Below, piece by piece: positions 22,010 to 31,658 of a stretch of 64,000 nt of DNA. Numbering within the stretch: position 1 is the first letter of the stretch; the number at the start of each line of letters is the position of its first letter. The DNA is taken from positions 16,723,217 through 16,787,216 of the forward strand of contig OZ020246.1 in NCBI GenBank assembly GCA_963971285.1, given 5' to 3'. The notes under the pieces were generated by a model, which saw only the letters and a program-made list of their open reading frames with translations, was not told the origin of the DNA and did no database searches. Source of the DNA: Astropecten irregularis (taxonomy: Eukaryota; Echinodermata; Asteroidea; Paxillosida; Astropectinidae). The position numbers and the translations under genes are program-made.

Positions 22010-22600
22010 TGTCTCTATTTTTGTAAGCGTTTGTTGTTTGTTGAGCCCCACGTGGGAAGCATCGTTCAAAAAGAATGGGTGGAACTCGATCCTCGGACTA
22101 AGTTTGAACTTTAACCTTTGAGCTGTTTGGCTGAAGGCCCTAGATTAGTCTGGTTCCCTGCCCAAAGATTCCCTGACAACTCAATTATTTGACCGTTTTC
22201 TCTAATTTGCATGGACTTTCAGCTAAAAGTCATTGGTCAAACTATAACAAATAACAAAATTGGAAAGAAAATGAAAATTGAAGATTCCAGTTTTATTAGG
22301 TATTTCAATGCGAGTGTAATGATGACATTTACAAAGGGTGGTTACGGCCTCTCTTTTTTTACATGGCACCACATACCTTCAGAAAAGCTAAAACTGGTTA
22401 ATATGATACCCATTGGAATTTTGCAGGCATATGCAGACAGACTGACCACATGAAGCAAGTAGGACACAACACTGGATATAGTATTTCATAATTATTTTTG
22501 TAAAGCGCTTTGAAGCTGTGCTTTTTGGCGCTATATAAATATTGGTTTGCTGGTACCCTGCTTGCCCAAAGAGAATGCTTTTTATTTGTTTGGACCGCAT
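22010..22600. repeat. UGT upstream duplicated segment, gene 1 copy, with a relic LINE/SINE tail
   Basis: This stretch matches 30890-31400 upstream of UGT gene 2. Shared words include AAAAGCTAAAACTGGTTAAT, CCCATTGG and TATTTCATAA. The sequence near 22500-22550, AAAGCGCTTTGAAGC then GGCGCTATATAAATATTGG, resembles the 3' end of CR1/L2-type elements. It marks how far left the UGT duplication unit reaches. No gene is apparent. Confidence 0.6.
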
Positions 22601-23329
22601 TTAAGTTGTTGACAAAAATCCAGAAAACATGGGAAGATGTTATTTGTCTAAAGGAATCAGGGCCGAACCGTTGATAGTTTATTAGTCTTCTATACTGCTA
22701 TTACTTGAACCTCCGCTCATGTCACCCGATGAAACTCCTTGCACCGTCCCGAACATGCCATCAGTTATACAAAGGAGCACAATATGTGAAATGTGTTCCG
22801 AAGCTGTACCTACTACCTACATATAGCACGCAGCCTGCATGGTTTCGCATTGAAGCAATTAGCTAGCTGTGTGATAAATGCACTCGCAAAATGTCTTCTT
22901 CCATGGTGAAATCGACCCCATTCCTCGAAGGGGCCATTTCCCCGTATATACAGATACACACAAGGGGCCGAGGGGGCTAGACACAATTAACTCAGCCCTC
23001 CCCCCCCCCCTTTTACAGCCGCGCCTGGTGGGAACTGCTACCAATTACGTCCTTGTCGACCCAATTGCTGTAGAACTAGTGAAATAAGTGTATGCAACTT
23101 GAATATTAATTTTTGTGGTGAGGTAATTTAAATACTTGCACGAGCAGAGAATATTGCACACTGTATACACTGTTGTCATGACTAATAGTTTTCCATATCA
23201 TCCCAACTACTGAACCCCGCGAAGACAACATTGCACGCTGTGTATATGATTACCGCAATCATCTTTAACAGAAATAGGCCTACCGACAGAGCTAGTTCTC
23301 CATCATCTTCAAATTGACTTCCATTTAGG
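22600..23329. other. Intergenic stretch, no gene seen
   Basis: Part of about 1.2 kb that lies upstream of UGT gene 1 but is absent upstream of gene 2. It contains a poly-C run near 22998. Short overlapping open frames on both strands around 22860-23090 show no recognisable domain. Confidence 0.5.
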
Positions 23330-23550
23330 CTGGGGCCAATTTCATATAACTGTTAAGCACAAAAAATTGCTTAGCAAAATGTTTCGCCCAATAAAACAAA
23401 CCACAAAATTCCATTTGATATTCATGGTCAGCGAACAACAGCCAAAGAACAATCACAAGTGATATACCACACGTGGACATTCGGTTGTAAACTCTGTTTT
23501 TATTAAGACAGAAATGTCATACAGTTTTATGAAATTGGCCCCTCAGCTGG
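23330..23550. mobile_element. Inverted-repeat element upstream of UGT gene 1
   Basis: Ends CTGGGGCCAATTTCATA and ATGAAATTGGCCCCTCAG are inverted repeats about 220 bp apart. The interior has GTTAAGCAC and TTGCTTAGCAAAATG words. It is not present in the otherwise homologous upstream flank of gene 2, so it inserted after that duplication or was lost there. No target duplication could be fixed with confidence. Confidence 0.45.
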
Positions 23551-23744
23551 TCATTTCATCAGCACTGCCTTCACCGCAATGGTGGTATTATAAGATTAGT
23601 GCTGGTACATGTATAGTCTTCCATGCAGTAAGTACCGGTAGATGTCAATTCTTTCTCTACCGGTATTTGGGCTTTATGTACTGGAAGTTATATCACCGAC
23701 CGCAGCATAATAATTACGCAAGGAGAATCCAACGACGTTGTTTT

Positions 23745-23941
23745 AGACTGAGCTTTCGATTTTTGACGGTAGAGCACAGAGGACGGAGAATCGACCGATC
23801 GTGACGGTCTTCAACACTAACCTACGGTACGCTCTCTATCCTGTCCCGTGCTAATTCTAGCCCGTTTCCAATCTCCCAAAGACGGCTGTTCTACAAGGTA
23901 TTCATACCGATGGTGTAGACTTATTCTTGTACTTTATAGTC
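23745..23941 (+). promoter_or_regulatory. Conserved 5' flank / probable 5' UTR of UGT gene 1
   Basis: About 200 bp directly upstream of the ATG are nearly identical to 31465-31658 upstream of gene 2, while further upstream the two diverge by insertions. Shared landmarks include CACAGAGGACGGAGAATCGA, CTACGGTACGCTCTCTATCC and GATGGTGTAGACTTATTC. Conservation and position suggest a core promoter and leader. No TATA box or start site can be assigned from sequence alone. Confidence 0.5.
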
Positions 23942-26900
23942 ATGGAAGTCAAGAATTGGCTAGTGGTTTGTCTCTTAGTTAGCTGGACATTTAGTGCCGG
24001 TGACACTGCCATCCACAGCGACAAAACTCTGCCAGATATTCACAGTGAATCAACAAGCGCTGAAAATACTGACCAACGCCTTCACGGCCAGTACATCAGC
24101 GAACAATCCGATTCCGAGAAAGCCATGTCCTCCGATGCTGTAGGTCCATCCAAGGACAGGGATGAGGCCCGCCCGGCCGTCGGTGAAAAAGCCAAACGAA
24201 TTCTTATCATGGACTGCCTGATGGACGGGAGTCACACTCATATCCAGCGGCTGATGGCCAGAGAACTGGCCTCGAGGGGCCATAATGTGACCTGGCTGAC
24301 CGCCGACACTCTCATGTACTGGCCGACGGAGAGAGACAGGGAACTCATGCATTTCAGAGTGATCAAGACGTCTGTGTCTCAGGACAACCTGAAAAACTTT
24401 CTCGAATTCTGGACGCGAAAGGCCCTCAGCGGAGAGCTCTCTTCGTTTAGCTGGTAAGTTATTGCAAAGACTCACTGTTCTCAATTTAGACCGTGGGATG
24501 GGGGAAAACTCAAGCATAAGAAGAAACAAAAACAATAACGTGTGAAAAATTTAAAATATCCAATTGTGTGGGTAAGACTCAACTGTCCTCCCAGCAACCA
24601 TGTCCTCACAGCTTTGTGACAGTGGTTAGGCACACGCGTCCCCAACGGAGAATTATTTTGTGTCGTGAATAGGTAAAATGCTATGTGCGGCAAAGGCGAA
24701 GGAATGATGACAATGCTTGCGTGGAAGTGCGCGATTTAGACCTTTGGGTCACGTTGGTTCCGGGCAACAGTGATAACGTGAACTGTCCTAAGAATGTCTT
24801 TTTGGTAGACTTACAGAACATATTTTGTTTCCTTAAGTGACCAATTGGTCCACATGTTAGTGTCATGCATACATAATCTTCACTTTTATCTAGCTTTGGT
24901 GGTTTTAATGTCTCCCTCACAACATCCTCTCTGCAGGTACATCAAGATGTGGCTCGGTTGGATTGAAGAACATGCCAAACCATTGCTTGCAAATATCGGA
25001 ATTACAGCCCGGGAGATGCTCTTTAATCCGGATTACGATGAGCTCCGTGCTGCCAACTTTGACATGGTTTTATGCGAAGTTATGTTCCCGATGTGCGCCT
25101 CAGTGGCCCACGATATTCTGAAAGTGCCCTTCATCAACACCATCAATGGCGGTTTTCTCGGCACGCGATACAGTAGATGGTACCACCAACCGAGTCCCTT
25201 ATCCTATGTGCCTGAGTTTGTAACATGGCTGACGGACACCATGACTTTCCCGCAACGTGTGAGAAATATCCTGACGCACTTGTCATCGTTGGTCATCTAC
25301 GATTACGTCATGTTCATCCAGCTGGACAACTTGAGGGCCGAATACGGCCTAGACGTCAGCACGGGAACTAGGGAGCTTATGTCCCGGGCGGAGCTCAACC
25401 TGTACAACTGGGATTTCGCCCTGGAGTTCCCGAGGCCAATCACGCCCAATTCCATCATGATAGGCGGACTAACCATCACCAAGCCCAAACCTCTGTCCAA
25501 GGTAAAATGACACAACACCAATATTATAACTCTGATAAGATGTACAAATCTCATGAACCGATGCATGATGAAGAACACTTTCACATACAACCAATCAGTT
25601 GAAAATTTTCGCGATAAATACAGGATGTGCGGGTAGAAACATATATATATAAAAAGTGAAAACCTGGGGGGTTGCAACCCCCCTAGCCCCCCCGGGATCT
25701 ACGCCCATGCATTTCATGTACATTCTGGATCAGACAAAGCGCGAGTGCTGTTCTGTGACCTTAACCAATCATGTATTATACCTTTAATGTGATAATTGGC
25801 TTTGTTTTGTCATTTGGGTATATGTTCTTCTTTCTAAAGAGTTTGTTTTAAACGCTGTCCGTCACTTAAGTTTCTGATCGGGTTATATTGTTCCAGGATA
25901 TTGAAGAGTTCGTGCAAGGATCCGGCGAACATGGCGTCGTTATTTTCTCGGTCAGTACTCTATTGAATGTCATGGACTTGGACATGGCCAACATGATCGG
26001 TGGCGCACTGGCTCGGCTGCCTCAACGCGTCATCTGGAAGTACGTTGGGGAAGAGAAGCCGACAGCACTGGGCAACAATACCCTGGCTATACCCTGGATC
26101 TCACAGCAAGACCTGCTAGGTAAGTCTAGAGAAACGTGACAGTGAGTATAATGGTGGTGAACTATGCCACAAATCCTCAGCATGGCCGCTATGGATGTTA
26201 TGGTGGAGTAAGTGTATGAGATGTCGAATGCGAGTTTATCATTTCTACTTGTTTCTATTGTTATACCTATACAGCTCATGAGAAAACTCGTCTCCTGATC
26301 TACCACGGCGGCTTGAACGGAGGCTACGAGGCCATGTACTACGGTGTCCCTATTCTAGGCATCCCCATGTTCACCGACCAGATAGACGATCTGATCCGTC
26401 TCAAGAATCGCGTCGGGATGGCCCAATACTTCCCCGACGGCATGCGGGGCTTGACCACGGAGGAACTATACCAGGGCATTCAAGAAGTCCTGGGGAATCC
26501 CTTGTGAGTATGATCAGTGAACGGGTTTTGTCAGAGGAGAGCGTTCAGTACTTCATCTGTGCTGAGACTGAATCCAAGTCTAGCTATTGACTTTGGGAGG
26601 GAGAGGGGAGGGAGTCGGCCTCCCCTCCCCACATGTTTAGGGTTTTCGTTTCCAGTTGGAGTTCAATTTTCTTGATAAAGGCAGAAGTGGAAGATGTTGA
26701 TTGTTACGCCACCAAAATGCGCTTTGCATTGTAATTCGCAGAAAAAATTATGAACCGAGCTTCAGACGAGGTTTTCAACTCATGTTACAGTCTTTAACTA
26801 CCTATACATCGGGAAGGTATGAATTCAAATTGGAGTTGTATTTGAATTTGGGGTTTTTAAGCAGCCATACGTTTCGTTTATATTTCCCCTGATGACTAGA

Positions 26901-27158
26901 TATCGCGAGAACGCCCAGAAAGCATCCCGTCAGTTACGGAACGTGGAGGCGATGGAGCAGGGCCTCCCATTGAATCGGACGGCCCGCTGGATCGAGTACG
27001 CCATAGAGCACGGTACTGCACACCTACGGACAGGAGCGGATAACATGGCCTGGTACCAGCTTTTACTTCTGGATGTGATGGGAGTCTATGTCGTAGTAAT
27101 TGCTGCTTTGGTGTATCTTATGAGAAGATGCTGCTACGCACTCTGCACTCGCTCTTAA
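23942..27158 (+). CDS. UDP-glycosyltransferase (UGT), tandem gene 1
   Basis: Five coding exons: 23942-24453, 24937-25501, 25897-26119, 26275-26503 and 26900-27158. All introns are GT-AG and the joined frame encodes 595 residues. The start is the Met shared by all five genes (MEVKNWLVV); an upstream in-frame Met is not conserved. Residues 1-20 form a signal peptide, 21-84 a Ser/Asp/Glu-rich linker, and strand KRILIMD opens the GT-B fold. SH at 97-98 matches the catalytic Ser-His of animal UGTs. Glu218 in VLCEVMFP sits where the dyad Asp usually is. The UGT signature runs from W426 to Q469, with HGG at 444 and DQ at 468. A membrane span lies near 563-584, followed by a short basic tail. Expected role: transfer of sugar from a UDP-sugar to small acceptors in the ER lumen; acceptor and sugar are unknown. 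Confidence 0.9.
25502..25896 (+). other. UGT gene 1 intron 2 with extra repeat DNA
   Basis: This intron is 395 bp, against 131-136 bp in genes 2-5. The excess holds an (AT)n run near 25645, a G/C-run hairpin CCTGGGGGGTTGCAACCCCC followed by GGGATCTACGCCCATG, and a fragment CAGACAAAGCGCGAGTGCTG that belongs to the dispersed family also seen at 29395 and 58435. The insertion leaves both splice sites intact. Confidence 0.6.
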
Positions 27159-27243
27159 TGGTCGAGTTCCTGTTCTCGTTTGAGTTAGGGCCTATAATTT
27201 AGTTTAGTAGTATACATTGTGGTGTAGAAGTAAAGACGTCCGT

Positions 27244-27394
27244 GGGGTCGATTTCAACAAACTCATCGTAACTTAATATCAATCGTAGACTTATGATACA
27301 TTGGAGCCCCACATAGAAGTCGAAGGATACCATGGGTTATCTATCATTCGTATCTCGAGTTACGATCGATCGTAGGGTTTCGTTAAATCGACCC
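27244..27394. mobile_element. Inverted-repeat element with GGGGTCGATTTCA ends, copy 1
   Basis: The left end GGGGTCGATTTCAACAAA and the right end TTAAATCGACCC are inverted repeats around TATCAATCGTAGAC and TACGATCGATCGTAGG. Imperfect GTCCGT repeats flank it. The homologous flank of genes 4 and 5 (GTGGTGTAGAAATTGAGACT) lacks the insert, giving an approximate empty site. A second family member lies at 62687-62830. Confidence 0.6.
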
Positions 27395-28593
27395 TGGACC
27401 TGTCCGTAGCAAGATGGGGAGGTAGCGATAGGAGTTTACGGAGAGAGCAAGATAATATTACGCGAAGCCACGAAAATCGGTAACCCAAGTTCGCGGCTTT
27501 CAATGTGCTTGTATAAAATGACTATATGTTAGAATAAGATTCGGTGTACAGAGTGTATATACGGGCATGTACGATAACCTAAGGGAATCCGTGGGCGGGG
27601 TCGCAGGTAAATCAAAACTGGAAGGAGGGCGGCACTTATTTTTTTTGTGTGGCAACGTTGTCTACAAATATGTAAACTACACGTACGAAAATCACATATT
27701 GCACTTTCGTAAATTTATTATGAATAGAAAATGACGGGTTTTCTAAACAGAAACAAAATAATTCAAATCGGAGTTTTAAATTCAAGGGATTTTCAAATTT
27801 TCAACATGAAAATTTACTTCAATTTAAATAGCAAAATAGGCTTTAAATATTGAGTAGGGCTATACGGCAAAAGGTAGGCCTTTGTCTAGAGTGCACCCAA
27901 GTAAATAGTCCCAAAATCCGTCCGCCGAGCTCAATAATAAAAGTTAAGCACTCAATATATTTTAAATAAGAGAGTTTTGAGAGCTATGGAAATGAAGGAT
28001 TGAAGAAATATGGCACTGGACCTCCTGCCTGGACTCTGGGTTTCCATTTGTGACCATTTTGGATGCAATTGGGAGAGAAAGTGGGTCTATTTCAGCCGCT
28101 TTGCAGAGCCGCTTTGACTGGAGTGATCCATACCTTGTTTTAGGGGTGGTCAGCTGAGAATGAGTATATCTCAAAAATTCAATGGTCACCCTACCATAAA
28201 ATGAAAAGAAAATGACAGGTGACATGTTCATCATCATTTTTCTGTGCAACTTGAACAGCTGTGAGAGTTCTGTATATTTTAAATTATTTTTTAAGTTTGA
28301 GGATTTATCACTTTTGTCTATGGGAGTTTATTTACTTTGGTGCAACCTCTACAGTCGGTACGTGACTAAACGCACAGTATACGGGTATGGAGGTAGGACT
28401 GAACTTGTTAGGACTCTGTCCCTCACATCAACCATGTCCTCAAAGCTCGTATCTGATAGTGGGTATATAGGCACATACGTCCCCTCGACTACGGTACTTA
28501 ACAATTGCGTTTGTTTCCTGCATACATGAAGTCGCGAACACTGATCGTTGAAACTACAAACATCACGATGAAGGGTGTATAACATCAACATCA

Positions 28594-28798
28594 ATACACG
28601 GGTTTACACCATGGCAGCCATCTTAGATTTTCATCGCAACTTCAAAACGAGGCACTTCCACTCATGCGCACTTTCCGAAGTGTAAGCCCGTCCATTGTCG
28701 AAGACAATACACGGGTTTACGCTTCGGCAGTTTTGATCGCGACTTCGAAACGAGGCACTACCACGCATGCGCTTTTTTGGAAGTGTAAACCCGTGTAT
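28594..28798. mobile_element. Inverted-repeat element with ATACACGGGTTTAC ends
   Basis: Begins ATACACGGGTTTACACC and ends GTGTAAACCCGTGTAT. It is built of two similar halves of about 95 bp (AACGAGGCACT...CATGCGC in both), the second starting near 28707. The equivalent position in the flanks of genes 4 and 5 reads straight from CATCAATTCATTCAACACTG, so these two paralogous flanks lack the insert. Confidence 0.6.
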
Positions 28799-29129
28799 TC
28801 AACACTGTTTGGTTCTCTACATGCTTAATCACAAGCTTAAAGATTTATGTTGTTATGCTACTATATATTTGATTTTAAACTTTAGTTTACTTTATTTAGC
28901 GTTTTGCACATGTAGCCTAGATGTTCTGTTGCACATTGTTTGCAGGGTGTTTAGCTGAAGTAGGCCTACTGCAGCTTTTATATCCTGATTTGAAACAATT
29001 TCTATGTACATGTATTGTATTCGAGTTAAGATTACAGGGTGTTTACTGTTTAGTAAGAAAATTGTTAAGGGAACACGTTGAGGCGTTATACCGTATTGTT
29101 GAATACGTTTTCAAAAGAGATGGTTAAAC

Positions 29130-29455
29130 TGGTACATCATACCCTAACAGAAAATAATGTTCACAGATTTACGTATAACTTTTAGTTTCAGGATATAAAG
29201 ATGATGCTGGCAGAAACATACCGTTAAAATGTCCACATGAAATGATGTATTTGTCCATTAATGAGTAAAACAAAGACCGTAGACCGAAAGCAGTTTTGAT
29301 CTCGGGGTCAGATCAAAACTATTCTTTATGTTTTGGTGAGCTCAAATTTTCACAGGTTTGTTATTCCATGTACACCTGTACATGCTGGATTAGACAAAGT
29401 GTGAGTGCTCCTCTATGACCTTTATCAATCATTGTATTATAGCCTACTTTTTGAA
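29130..29455. repeat. Dispersed repeat family member
   Basis: Contains CACAGATTTACGTATAAC, GGATATAAAGATG, AGTAAAACAAAGACCG, CAGTTTTGATCTCGGGG, GAGCTCAAATTTTCACAGG and CATGTACATGCTGG-like segments in the same order as at 58985-59250. It carries no coding potential. Confidence 0.6.
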
Positions 29456-30164
29456 CAATATTTGTACATGGAAATAAGCAGAATTTGACATTGTCTTGCC
29501 TACAGACATTTCCATTTGAAGGATAAGTCCTGAGTTTACGGCTAACAAAAATATGTGTTTACATTTCTTGAGATGATATAGACATGCCTAAATTGATTTA
29601 CAGACATTTTTTAAAATCTGGAGGTTTTACAAAACACAATGCCCCAACATTCCACTATCGTCAATTGCTTATTGAAATTAAAGCGATTTCGCATTCATGT
29701 TATGGTAGCTGATACATGTATTTAGAAAAACAAAACAAATTATGACTATTCAGCGAGGAATAACTTGTTCATCGGATCATAATGTGAAAATGTACACATA
29801 ATTTACCGTTGGAAATCCGTTACCAGTCTGGATATTGGTAATAGGAAACAGCATACATCTTGCAATCAGTGTTACAATTGCATTTTAGCTTCTTTTATAA
29901 TTGCTCTGTGCATTTACATCACTGTTACACTCTCTGAAGTTACATCTTTTAGTTGAGTTTTATAAGTTACTGATGTTATTGTGTTGTTCTTTAGCCGGTA
30001 AATAGTAAATACATGGGACAAACTCACCAATATACGGCGTGTGACGAGTCATGCATGGGGGCTGACATCTTGGCTCAGGCCTTTATTGAAACTAAACACG
30101 TAACGTGTAGTTCATGTCACGCATGTTACATCAACGGTGTTATTTTCTGTTAATGAAATGGCTG

Positions 30165-30245
30165 TGCCTGACCGCGGTCGATGCAGGCGAAGGTTTCGGC
30201 GAGAAGTTTCAGGGCTTCCACTCCGGACGACATTTTGCCTAATGG
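30165..30245 (-). pseudogene. Broken copy of the ENTR1-like terminal exon
   Basis: On the - strand this matches the last ENTR1-like exon at 53132-53234, including the splice acceptor and the codons for SSGVEALKLLAET. It has an extra A before the ATG (GCAAAATG against GCAAATG), which shifts the frame. About 43 bp, including the ISEV codons and the stop, are deleted, so GACCGC joins GGTCAGGCACAGCC. Flanking intron and 3' DNA also match (29590-30318 against 52710-53310), so it is a genomic duplicate and not a retrocopy. Confidence 0.8.
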
Positions 30246-30499
30246 AAAGAGAATGGAGGCAAAAGAAACAAAAATATACACAATGAGATTTTTGCGGCTT
30301 TGGAATAATTATGTATTAAATGAGCTGACCGCCTTCTTTTCGATCTTGTTCAGGGTAATAAACCTCATTCGCAATGGATGGTTTGCAACGTGACGCGATG
30401 TTAGATGTCATTTTTCTTTTGGAGTACGTTGTAGTTACTTTAATGTGTGATGTTCAAGTCCCCGTGACGGAATGAAACGCTGTCAAAAGCGGAAAATAC

Positions 30500-30611
30500 G
30501 AGTTTGCAACGCGTTGGCCTATTTGTCGACAAACTGCGCATCTTTCCACATGCGCAGTTTGTCGACAAAATAAATTCCGCGCATTGTGATTGGCCAACGC
30601 GTTGTAAACTC
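30500..30611. mobile_element. 112-bp palindromic element
   Basis: Outer arms GAGTTTGCAACGCGTTGGCC and GGCCAACGCGTTGTAAACTC are inverted. Inside them, TTTGTCGACAAACTGCGCAT and its inverse form a second hairpin. The whole could fold as a nested stem. No coding content; flanking duplications are not obvious. Confidence 0.6.
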
Positions 30612-31464
30612 ATGGTGGCGCACTATTGTGAATCATCCGTATTGCATAATGATAACTTAAAAACTGCACCAGCAAGCGCGACACGAAAGAAACAGGCACA
30701 TATTCACTTCTTATAACCGAAATTTCACATCTTACTTTCTCAAACACGTCTTTGAGATACACAGCGAGACAATCTAGGCCGGGTTTTGCCATTTAAAATT
30801 CCACAAGTCGTTGTGGAATGTCACTTGCATTAACTCATTGATGTCGTTGTTTACATGTATACACTCAATATTTAAGCGTTTGATGAGTCGTACATGGAAA
30901 GCCTTGTAGAAAAATGGATGGAACCCGCGGTCAGAGCTTTGACTTTCACCTTTGAGCTATTTGGATAAAATCAGGCCCTAAAGTCGCTCTACTTTTGACA
31001 TATAGCGGAGGGGTACCATTGTATGCCACCACCAGTCAATTTGGCATTTGTCTTTGCATGGACTTAACCTATTTAAAAATGATGTATGGCTTGATTGCCT
31101 GCTCACACACAGCCGATTTATCAAATACATAATTATAATGTGGCAATACTCAGATATTTCAACGTGAGTGTAACGCGTGACATTTAGTACGGCATCAAAT
31201 ATTATACCTGCAAGAAAAGCTAAAACTGGTTAATAAGTTACCCATTGGCATGAAATAATTTGCATCTGCAAACAGATTGAAATTTTACCACATGAAGGAA
31301 GACACCATGCAGGTATTATTTCATAAATTCCAAAGCGCGTCGATGCCGTGCTTTGGGCACTATTAATCTTGGTTATTACAGTTTCCTGCTAGCAAGAAGA
31401 GAATATTTCTTTTATAATTAGAGCATGCTTGCATGAAGAGTTCTCACTGACCTTTTTATCACTG

Positions 31465-31658
31465 AGCTTTCGAGTCGTGACGGTAGAGCACAGAGGACGG
31501 AGAATCGACCGATCGTGACGGTCCTCAACACTAACCTACGGTACGCTCTCTATCCTGTCCCGTGCTAATTCTAGCCCGTTTCCAATCTCCCGAAGACGGC
31601 TGTTCTATAAGGTATTCGCACCGATGGTGTAGACTTATTCTCGTACTTCATACTAGTC
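31465..31658 (+). promoter_or_regulatory. Conserved 5' flank / probable 5' UTR of UGT gene 2
   Basis: Nearly identical to the 200 bp before gene 1, but clearly different from the leaders of genes 3-5. This groups genes 1 and 2 by promoter. No TATA box was assigned. Confidence 0.5.

Larger units (their letters stand above)
27159..31464. other. Intergenic region UGT gene 1 to gene 2
   Basis: This is the 3' flank of gene 1, distantly similar to the flanks after genes 4 and 5 (words GAAGTCGCGA, ATCACGAT and TTCAACACTGTTTGGTTCTC). It holds several inverted-repeat insertions, a dispersed-family copy at 29130-29455, and a decayed piece homologous to the 3' end of the ENTR1 locus at 29590-30318. From 30890 it matches the upstream flank of gene 1. 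Open frames of 60-105 codons show no recognised domain. Confidence 0.6.

Noticed and set aside
24050..24535. Long - strand open frames opposite UGT exon 1 in every gene (also near 31767, 36997, 42106 and 46640)
   Set aside because: They are antisense shadows kept open because the exon is conserved; they cross the splice donor and have no independent support.
30181..30393. A + strand open frame of 70 codons
   Set aside because: It is the antisense of the broken ENTR1-like terminal exon.
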